This document shows, in pieces, positions 6,809-12,138 of a stretch of 12,138 nucleotides of DNA. Under the pieces are notes generated by a model. That model saw nothing but the letters and a program-made list of their open reading frames with translations. It searched no databases and was not told the DNA's origin. Origin of the DNA: Thermococci archaeon (GTDB lineage: Archaea > Hadarchaeota > B88-G9). Every line of letters begins with the position of its first letter. Positions within the stretch are counted from its first letter, which is position 1. The DNA is taken from positions 1 to 12,138 of the forward strand of contig QMUK01000031.1 in the NCBI GenBank assembly GCA_003660555.1, read 5' to 3'. The translations under genes were made by a program, and so were the position numbers.

Positions 6809-7099
6809 ATGTATCCGGAGGAAGTAATAGCGGAAAGCAAGAGAGGTGAAAAGGAAGCTAGGATTTTCCTAGAATCTGGGAAGTACCTGATATACAGATA
6901 CCTTAGTCTGAAGAATATGAGGTTCGAGAGGAAGTTCAAGTTAGTCCTGAAATCAGAGAACGGTGCAAGAGAATACCTAGTCATACCTCTAAAGGGCGAG
7001 AAGAGGTTCCTAATGATAGAGAAGGGGGATGATTGTCTGAGTAAGAAGATTTGGAGTGAAAAGGAAGGTGTGAAAAAGGTGGAGGACTTGTTGGACTAG
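6809..7099 (+). CDS. Small charged protein of unknown function
   Basis: This soluble 96-residue protein is rich in Lys, Glu and Arg, and I do not recognise it. It starts with a probable helix (MYPEEVIAESKRGEKEARIF), then alternating strands around FERKFKLVLKS (39-49) and EYLVIPLKGEKRFLMIE (55-71), and a C-terminal charged helix, suggesting a small alpha/beta domain. There is one cysteine (Cys76), no membrane segment and no metal motif. The ATG at 6809 is preferred over the in-frame GTG at 6797 because the intervening GGGGGGT fits a ribosome site and the predicted transcript starts near 6795. It is convergent with the MarC gene; the two stop codons are separated by 12 bp. A good promoter, a ribosome site and typical codon use support it as real. 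Confidence 0.65.
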   Translation: MYPEEVIAESKRGEKEARIFLESGKYLIYRYLSLKNMRFERKFKLVLKSENGAREYLVIPLKGEKRFLMIEKGDDCLSKKIWSEKEGVKKVEDLLD

Positions 7100-7111
7100 A
7101 AGAAAAGATTA

Positions 7112-7726
7112 TTAGTATATCTCTTTTACCAGATAGAGAGCTCCAGAAACTACGAACTGTGCAGCTATCGCTCCGAGTATGAGTCCCATAAGCCTGGAGA
7201 TGACTAAGGCTCCACCTCTTCCTATAAGGGAGTAAACCCTCTGAGCGGACCCCAGGACCAAGTATGTTACACCCATCACAGATAATATGGCCAATATCAG
7301 CTGGAAAGTCTCTATTGGGCTAGCATCTTGTGAGTATATCATTACTGTAGTTATAGCTCCAGGTCCTGCCAACAATGGGACTCCTATGGGGAATATCCCA
7401 GGGGCTTCCATTATCTCCTCTTCCTCTGCTTTAGTAAGGGCTCTCCTTCGCAATGGGCCGAACATCATGTCCACGGCTATCTTGAATAGAAGAGCTCCTC
7501 CAGCCAACTTGAAGCTGTATATACTTATTCCGAAGAAGGAGAGTATCTTCTCTCCTAGGATAGCAAATGTCACTAAGACAAACAAGCCAAGTATTACACT
7601 ATCTCTTATTATTTTGGATCTCTCCTTTGGAGTCATCCCCTCTGTTAAGGCAAGAAGTGTTATCATGGCCCCTCCAAATGGGTTCACTATGGCCAAAAGA
7701 GGGAAGAATACTTTAAAGAAGAACAT
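7112..7726 (-). CDS. MarC-family (UPF0056) integral membrane protein
   Basis: The 204-residue protein has about six hydrophobic helices, the normal size and topology of MarC/UPF0056 proteins. Family markers are the NPFGG motif in the first helix (15-19) and GIFPIGVPLLAGPGAIT (110-126), the conserved Pro/Gly-rich half-helix. MarC was once linked to multiple antibiotic resistance in bacteria, but that role has not held up and the transported substrate is unknown; DedA/LysE-like transport has been suggested. The ATG at 7726 lies 12 bp after the leuS stop, with GAGGGAT as ribosome site, so it is probably co-transcribed downstream of leuS. A short T-rich run (TCTTTTCTTC on the minus strand) follows its stop and overlaps the end of the convergent gene. 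Confidence 0.9.
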   Translation of the reverse strand: MFFFKVFFPLLAIVNPFGGAMITLLALTEGMTPKERSKIIRDSVILGLFVLVTFAILGEKILSFFGISIYSFKLAGGALLFKIAVDMMFGPLRRRALTKAEEEEIMEAPGIFPIGVPLLAGPGAITTVMIYSQDASPIETFQLILAILSVMGVTYLVLGSAQRVYSLIGRGGALVISRLMGLILGAIAAQFVVSGALYLVKEIY

Positions 7727-7738
7727 TCGGATCCCTCT

Positions 7739-10591
7739 TCATAGCAAAAGTATCCCCGGTCTACCAGGAATGGATTGCTTAGCTTTATTTAATTCCTTTT
7801 CCTCTTTAGCTTCTTCCTCTGAAAGTATTTCCACCTCCAGAGAAGTCTCCTTGGAGATGAAGTCAGAGGCTTCTCTTAACATTTCTATCTCCTCTTCTCT
7901 AGTTATTATGGGAAGCGTCTCTTCCTTGAATAGTCTCTCTACCAGTCTTATTACCTCCATCCCCCTCTTCCTGAACTCCTCCATTGACATAAGTTCCTTT
8001 ATCACTTCCTCCTTGTTCCTTTTCTCCCTTAGTGTGGAAAGTGTCTGATATTTCCAGTCGGAAGCTACGAAGATCTTCACTTTTTTTGTAGAGGCCCCTC
8101 TAGACTCTATTAGTCCCTTTATTTCCTTTATGTCCTCTATTAAGGAGGAAAGCAGTCTCTCCTGTTCCTCAATTTTTTCATTTATTTTGGAGTAATCCGG
8201 CTCTGGCCATTTCTGAAGAGATGCAAAGCCATCACCGCCTAATTTGGACCACATTTCCTCCGAGAAATGTGGAGTATATGGACAGAGCATTAATACTATT
8301 TTCTTCAGGCATTCTCTTACTACTTCTCCATTGGCCTTATCTATTCCGCCCACTCTCTTGAAATACCACTTCAGATCGTTCATTGGATTAAACAGTATCC
8401 TGACCATTGCGCTCCTAGTCATCGTCTTTTTCAACATCTCAGTAGCTTCTTTCACGTTCCTCTGAAGTCTACTAATTAAGTATCTCTCTGCTCTCCCAAT
8501 TTCTCTTCCTTTCATCTTTCCGAGGAGCTCTATGTACTCCTCTATTCTTCTCAGTCTTGATTCGAAAGTTCTGAGATTCTCCTCCCGGAAGTCAACATCA
8601 TCTAATGTTTCGCCAGAACTAGCTAACGTTATTCTAACCAAATCTGACCCCCATTTCTCTATGGCTTCCTCTAGGTTTATCACCTTCCCCCTGGATTTAC
8701 TCATTTTCTCTCCTTCGAAAAGCACCCATCCATTCACTGAATATGCCCTGGGCCACTTGTCTATTGGCCAAAGGGCGACGTGGTGATATATGGAGAAAAC
8801 TAAATGATTGGATAGAAGGTCCTTTCCACTTCCTCTCAAGTCCACTGGGTACCAGTACTCAAATTCCCTTCTCATTTCTAACAGCTTCTCTTTAGGTATT
8901 CCACTCTTATTGGAGACTTTGCTCGGATCCCCTATTCCAAGGAAGACGTAATCGAAGACCTCTGGTATGAGTTGCTCGGCCCCTATACCTTGATTTACGT
9001 GCTTTGCTATTGTATAGAAGGCCATGTATATCACGGAATCGCTCAAAGTTTCTATCATCCACTCCTTGTCCCATGGCAACCTAGTGCCCAATCCTTTCCT
9101 TCTGGTGAAAGCCCAGTCTCTAAGTTCTAGGACGAAATTCCTCATTTGAGCTCTAGCTTCCTCTGGATATATCTCCATGGCATCGAGCCAATCCAATACT
9201 TTTTGCTTCCAGTCTTCGTCCGAGTACTTCAGGAACCACTGGTCTTCTATAACCTTCACGTGACACTTAGTTCCACACCTGCAAACTACTTCTTCGGAGA
9301 GATCGTACATTAACTCGGCTTTCCCACTGGAGATTAGATTCCTCGCGACTTCTACCTTCGCTTCAGACACCTTTATTCCGTTATACGGCTCTACTTTCAT
9401 GACTCCTTTATGAAATTCCTTCTTGTATATCTTGTTAGTCGCCTCTTCCAGCTTCTCAACTTCCCTCTGTGATTCTATTCCCATCTCAGCGCATATCTCT
9501 ATTGCAGGATGCTCCCCAAATCCTTCTGAGCTCAGATCAATTATTGAAATTGGTTCTATTCTCTCTATCTCGATTTTAGGTATTCCATACTCAGAAGAGA
9601 GCTTCTTAGCCTCTCTCTTGATGTCTAGCAGAGCGGCGTAGTCATAGGGAGCATGAGAGGGGACCGACATAACTAATCCAGAACCTTCATTTGGATCAAC
9701 GAATTCGGCTGGAAGAATTATAATCTCTGTATCATTCACTGGATTTTTTGCTTTCTTCCCCACTAAGTCTCTCCCCTTTATCCTCTCTCCTGTTGGTCTT
9801 ATGTCCTTCTTCTGTTCCTTTAATTTAAAGGCCGCCTCATCACTCAACACCCACTTCTCTTCCCCCAAGAGGTAAATTCCGTACTCGTGATCTGGATTGA
9901 CCCATAAATTCGTGACGCCGAAAATGGTCTCTGGTCTGAAAGTAGCTGTTGGGAGTACCAAATCATCTATCTTGAACTTGATGAGGGTGATTTCCACTAC
10001 TCTAGCTTCTTCCCCTTCTATTCTATCAGCATTTCCTGTTGGACTCTTGCAATTTGGGCACCAGACGACTGGATGGGTTCCTTTGTATACGTAACCCATT
10101 TCCTTCAGTTTCAGATATTGCCACTCTATGAACTTGGAGTATGGGGGAAACATCTCCGTAGTTATGAATTTTCTCCTCCAATCTACGCTGACGCCAAATT
10201 TCCTTAATACTCTTTCCCATATTCTCCTCCAGTAATTGGCTATGTAAACAGGGTCCTTGAAGTTCTCTATTTCTTCTTCTGGAAGCCCTGCTACTAGTAA
10301 AGCTCTCTTCTGATCTTCATCTCCTTTCCTAAGTCTCTCTGCAACACCATATATGGTAGCTCCAGTGGCGTGAAAAGCAAACGGGAAGAGAACGTTGTAA
10401 CCAAGCATTCTCCTGAATCTCGCTATCACATCCACTCTGCTTAGAGTATAAGCGTGTCCTATGTGAGGGGCTGAGTTCATATACGGATAAGGGAAGGTAA
10501 TGAAGAATTTCTCTCTTTCGTCTGGGTCTGCCTCGAATACTTTAGCTTCCTCCCACTTCCTTTGCCATTTCTCCTCAACGGACTTGTCCAA
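7739..10591 (-). CDS. leuS: Leucyl-tRNA synthetase, archaeal/eukaryal type
   Basis: The 950-residue class I synthetase charges tRNA-Leu. The ATP-binding HIGH motif is at 43-46 (PYMNSAPHIGHAYT) and KMSKS at 629-633 (GEKMSKSRGK). A zinc-ribbon CPNC lies at 178-181, with a second cysteine cluster at 437-443 (CRCGTKC). The CP1 editing domain carries the Thr-rich TATFRPETIFG (215-225) and the conserved Asp317 in VPSHAPYDY, which together hydrolyse mischarged tRNA, so proofreading appears intact. Length and the order editing domain before KMSKS fit the archaeal form. The C-terminal 180 residues are a charged helical region that contacts the long variable arm in this type. The start is TTG at 10591 with AAGGTGA five nt upstream. 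It lies downstream of a tRNA-Leu gene on the same strand and upstream of a MarC gene. Confidence 0.97.
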   Translation of the reverse strand: MDKSVEEKWQRKWEEAKVFEADPDEREKFFITFPYPYMNSAPHIGHAYTLSRVDVIARFRRMLGYNVLFPFAFHATGATIYGVAERLRKGDEDQKRALLVAGLPEEEIENFKDPVYIANYWRRIWERVLRKFGVSVDWRRKFITTEMFPPYSKFIEWQYLKLKEMGYVYKGTHPVVWCPNCKSPTGNADRIEGEEARVVEITLIKFKIDDLVLPTATFRPETIFGVTNLWVNPDHEYGIYLLGEEKWVLSDEAAFKLKEQKKDIRPTGERIKGRDLVGKKAKNPVNDTEIIILPAEFVDPNEGSGLVMSVPSHAPYDYAALLDIKREAKKLSSEYGIPKIEIERIEPISIIDLSSEGFGEHPAIEICAEMGIESQREVEKLEEATNKIYKKEFHKGVMKVEPYNGIKVSEAKVEVARNLISSGKAELMYDLSEEVVCRCGTKCHVKVIEDQWFLKYSDEDWKQKVLDWLDAMEIYPEEARAQMRNFVLELRDWAFTRRKGLGTRLPWDKEWMIETLSDSVIYMAFYTIAKHVNQGIGAEQLIPEVFDYVFLGIGDPSKVSNKSGIPKEKLLEMRREFEYWYPVDLRGSGKDLLSNHLVFSIYHHVALWPIDKWPRAYSVNGWVLFEGEKMSKSRGKVINLEEAIEKWGSDLVRITLASSGETLDDVDFREENLRTFESRLRRIEEYIELLGKMKGREIGRAERYLISRLQRNVKEATEMLKKTMTRSAMVRILFNPMNDLKWYFKRVGGIDKANGEVVRECLKKIVLMLCPYTPHFSEEMWSKLGGDGFASLQKWPEPDYSKINEKIEEQERLLSSLIEDIKEIKGLIESRGASTKKVKIFVASDWKYQTLSTLREKRNKEEVIKELMSMEEFRKRGMEVIRLVERLFKEETLPIITREEEIEMLREASDFISKETSLEVEILSEEEAKEEKELNKAKQSIPGRPGILLL

Positions 10592-10803
10592 GGTTTCACC
10601 TTCCGTCGAGTCGGAATTAGCGATAGAAAAAGTTTGTCCTCTCTGAGTATTGGTAGGGTGTCGAGAGGAGTTTCAACGTGTGGTGAAAATGGGGAGTAGT
10701 TACTGAGTCTCACTTTAGCGCTCTGGATTCAGAGAGAGGATGGAACCTAGCCAGAGTTTTCGCTAGCTCAGTCCTCTACTTGTAAGAGAACACTCTAGGA
10801 CAA
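10592..10803 (-). other. Spacer between tRNA-Leu and leuS with small hairpins
   Basis: No gene is visible in these 212 bases. Short inverted repeats are present: CTCTG/CAGAG around GATT at 10721-10734, CTAGC/GCTAG around a 10-nt loop near 10749-10768, and GTCCT/AGGAC near 10771-10801 next to the tRNA 3' end. A weak T-rich element (CTTTTTC, minus strand, about 10626-10632) sits where the leuS TATA box would be expected, about 38 bp before the TTG. The hairpins may belong to tRNA 3' processing or to a small RNA; both are speculation. Confidence 0.25.
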
Positions 10804-10907
10804 TGGTGCGGGGGACGGGATTCGAACCCGCGCACCCCTACGGGACAGGGTTTCTTAGGCAGGGCCTCCTAAGCCCTGCGCCTTTGACCAAGCTCGGCCA
10901 CCCCCGC
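10804..10907 (-). tRNA. tRNA-Leu(UAG) with 16-nt intron, CCA encoded
   Basis: The minus strand folds as a class II tRNA. The acceptor is GCGGGGG/CCCCCGC with discriminator A and an encoded CCA (10804-10806). The D-arm begins GCCGAGC and closes with GGC. The anticodon stem is CAGGG/CCCTG, the variable arm is long (CCC-GTAG-GGG), and the T-loop is TTCGAAT. After removing 16 bases following position 37, the anticodon loop reads CTTAGGA, giving anticodon TAG (10869-10871) for leucine CUN codons. The mature length is 85 nt plus CCA. A74-like discriminator choice and the long variable arm agree with leucine identity. A TATA element at 10931-10940 lies 28 bp upstream of the 5' end. It is the cognate substrate of the synthetase encoded just downstream. 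Confidence 0.95.
10852..10867 (-). other. Archaeal tRNA intron at canonical position 37/38
   Basis: The 16 bases AGGCCCTGCCTAAGAA form a textbook bulge-helix-bulge with the exons. The anticodon stem CAGGG/CCCTG is followed by a 3-nt bulge AAA on the 3' side, a 4-bp helix CTTA/TAAG, and a 3-nt bulge GGA on the 5' side. An inner GGC/GCC stem closes a CCT loop. The archaeal splicing endonuclease would cut after the second base of each bulge (GG|A and AA|A), restoring loop CTTAGGA. Confidence 0.92.
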
Positions 10908-10930
10908 TCATACTGGCCAGTAAGAGGGGA

Positions 10931-10940
10931 AATATAAAAC
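10931..10940. promoter_or_regulatory. Shared TATA element between tRNA-Leu and the epimerase gene
   Basis: AATATAAAAC on the plus strand (GTTTTATATT on the minus) is the only TATA-like block in the 66-bp divergent spacer. It lies 28 bp from the tRNA 5' end leftward. Rightward it predicts a start near 10961, giving a leader of about 13 nt before the TTG at 10974. One element apparently serves both directions. Confidence 0.6.
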
Positions 10941-10973
10941 GTTTCCCGTTCCTCACTGTAATGGGAAAAGGGA

Positions 10974-12050
10974 TTGATATACGTTCTACTAGGAACTAGG
11001 GCCCAATTAATAAAAATGGCACCTGTAATGACGGAGCTAGACGAGAGAGGATTGGAGTATGAGTTCGTCTTCACAGGACAGCACGAGGAAACAATAAATG
11101 ATCTACTTCGTGTTTTTCGTCTCAGATATCCTGACATTGTCCTCTATAGTGGAAGAGAAATATCCAGGATCTCCGAAATGATATCTTGGTTCCCAGTCTG
11201 CTTATATAGGGCTTTAAAATCAATTCCTAGGGGAAAAGGAGTGTTTTTAGTCCATGGAGATGCTATCTCAGCTCTGCTCGGAGCAATCTCTGCTAAAGCT
11301 CTTGGATACAGAGTGGGATATGTAGAGGCCGGTCTTAGATCGGGTGACCTTCTGAATCCATTTCCTGAGGAGATAACTAGAATATTAACCTCTGAACTTA
11401 GCGATTATCACTTCTGTCCTGGAGAGAGGGCCTTAATTAACTCGGAGAGATACAGAGGAGAGAAGGTGAATACCTACTATAACACCCTCCTAGATTCCCT
11501 GAGAATGTTCTCTGAGAGAATGGATGATGTGAAAGTCGATTTACCGGATTCGAAGTATTGCCTAGCTTCAATTCATAGATTCGAGAACATATTCAGTAAG
11601 AAGAGAATGGAATTCATTGTTGATACGATACTTCGAGTATCGGAAATCATGAAGGTGGTCTTCGTTCTTCACAAGCCGACTAGGGAGAGATTGCTAGAAC
11701 TAAGGCTACACGAAAGGCTTTCGAAGAGTGAAAACGTGGAATTAAGGCCGAGATACGACTACTTCAAGTTCATGAAGCTCCTATGGCACTCGGAATTCCT
11801 TCTCACAGATGGAGGAGGCAATCAGGAAGAGTGTTTCTACCTAGGGAAGCCATGCTTAATAATGAGAAATAGAACTGAGAGAGAGGATGGAATTGGGAAG
11901 AACGCCGTCTTATCTAAGTATGACTTCATGGTGGTCGAGAGGTTTCTGGAAGAATATGAAACTCTAAAAAGTGAGCCGTTGGGGTTTGACGTGAGTCCGT
12001 CTGAGATAATAGTCGACTTCCTAGAGAGGAAACTCAATAGATCCATGTAG
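10974..12050 (+). CDS. UDP-N-acetylglucosamine 2-epimerase-like protein (WecB family)
   Basis: The 358-residue cytosolic enzyme has the GT-B fold of non-hydrolysing UDP-GlcNAc 2-epimerases, which interconvert UDP-GlcNAc and UDP-ManNAc for surface glycans. Visible family landmarks are GTRAQLIKMAP (7-17), FTGQHEE (33-39), HGD with Asp96, VEAGLRS with Glu118, PFPEEITR with Glu132 (129-136), IHRFEN with His201 (200-205) and DGGGNQEE followed by GKPCLIMRNRTERED (279-305). These correspond to the catalytic and UDP-binding residues of bacterial WecB. The first motif reads AQ where WecB has PE, and the His and GGG loops are also slightly changed, so it is a divergent member. The start is TTG at 10974: a stop precedes it in frame and the ATG at 10961 is out of frame. 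It stands alone and ends 3 bp before a convergent tRNA-Arg. Epimerase activity is likely but not proven. Confidence 0.85.
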   Translation: MIYVLLGTRAQLIKMAPVMTELDERGLEYEFVFTGQHEETINDLLRVFRLRYPDIVLYSGREISRISEMISWFPVCLYRALKSIPRGKGVFLVHGDAISALLGAISAKALGYRVGYVEAGLRSGDLLNPFPEEITRILTSELSDYHFCPGERALINSERYRGEKVNTYYNTLLDSLRMFSERMDDVKVDLPDSKYCLASIHRFENIFSKKRMEFIVDTILRVSEIMKVVFVLHKPTRERLLELRLHERLSKSENVELRPRYDYFKFMKLLWHSEFLLTDGGGNQEECFYLGKPCLIMRNRTEREDGIGKNAVLSKYDFMVVERFLEEYETLKSEPLGFDVSPSEIIVDFLERKLNRSM

Positions 12051-12053
12051 GCA

Positions 12054-12129
12054 TGGTGCCCGGGCCGGGATTTGAACCCGGGTCTAGCGGTCCGCAGCCG
12101 CTTGGGATGTCCCTCTACCCCACCCGGGC
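12054..12129 (-). tRNA. tRNA-Arg(GCG), CCA encoded
   Basis: The minus strand folds as a standard class I tRNA of 73 nt plus encoded CCA (12054-12056). The acceptor is GCCCGGG/CCCGGGC, the D-arm has a GGG/CCC stem, the anticodon stem is AGCGG/CCGCT with loop CTGCGGA, the variable loop is 4 nt (AGAC), and the T-arm is CCGGG/CCCGG around TTCAAAT. The anticodon GCG (12093-12095) reads CGC and CGU arginine codons. There is no intron. All stems are G-C rich, as expected for a thermophile. Its promoter lies beyond the right edge. Confidence 0.94.
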
Positions 12130-12138
12130 TCTCTGGGA

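Noticed and set aside
7287-8048. Rightward 253-codon ORF opposite MarC and the end of leuS.
   Set aside because: It spans two recognised minus-strand genes, has low-complexity Ser/Ile-rich sequence, and no ribosome site was seen.
10592-10803. C/D-box guide RNA in the tRNA-Leu/leuS spacer.
   Set aside because: CTGA boxes are present, but no convincing RTGATGA box at the required spacing was found on either strand.
10807-10907. Reading the long-armed tRNA without an intron, with loop TTAGGAG and anticodon AGG (proline).
   Set aside because: It needs an unusual A34 and conflicts with the long variable arm. The BHB fold and restored loop CTTAGGA for leucine fit far better.
1-12138. CRISPR array, integrase/att sites or intact insertion sequence.
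   Set aside because: No regularly spaced repeats, terminal inverted repeats or intact transposase/integrase motifs were seen.

Overview
The window looks archaeal and probably thermophilic. The evidence is an archaeal/eukaryal-type leucyl-tRNA synthetase, a tRNA-Leu split by a tiny bulge-helix-bulge intron, TATA-box promoters about 26 bp from the inferred transcription starts, a mix of leaderless genes and strong GGAGGTG/GAGGTGGT ribosome sites, and tRNA stems that are almost pure G-C in a genome of roughly 45% GC. The lineage cannot be fixed by eye. A TACK archaeon (for example Korarchaeota-like) would fit, but that is inference. TTG starts are frequent (three of the eleven genes) and arginine is mostly AGA/AGG.

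Left part (1-3601). A leftward gene entering from the left edge encodes an ACT domain fused to an MgtE-type cytosolic domain and a CBS domain (magnesium sensing or transport). It is divergent from, and apparently shares a TATA box with, a tight rightward operon: an alpha/beta hydrolase, a radical SAM/SPASM enzyme (stop and start overlap) and a UbiA/MenA-like prenyltransferase (11 bp later). This operon is the best candidate here for an uncharacterised pathway.

Middle (3602-7726). Two leftward genes follow: a small secreted protein of unknown function and a CoA-disulfide-reductase-type flavoprotein. Next is a stretch of about 550 bp without a clear gene that seems to hold a decayed coding region. 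Then come a GIY-YIG-like DUF123 protein lacking the usual cysteines of its C-terminal motif, a 96-residue orphan, and a MarC membrane protein that is co-directional with leuS.

Right part (7739-12138). leuS lies 212 bp downstream of tRNA-Leu(UAG) on the same strand. The tRNA carries a 16-nt intron. It is divergent from a UDP-GlcNAc 2-epimerase-like gene, again across a single apparent TATA element. That gene ends 3 bp short of a convergent tRNA-Arg(GCG). Both tRNA genes encode CCA.

Most genes are housekeeping or stress functions: translation, thiol redox, Mg homeostasis and nucleotide sugars. The unusual elements are the hydrolase/radical SAM/prenyltransferase operon with its structured leader, the minimal tRNA intron, the shared-TATA divergent promoters, the ACT-MgtE fusion and the decayed gene.
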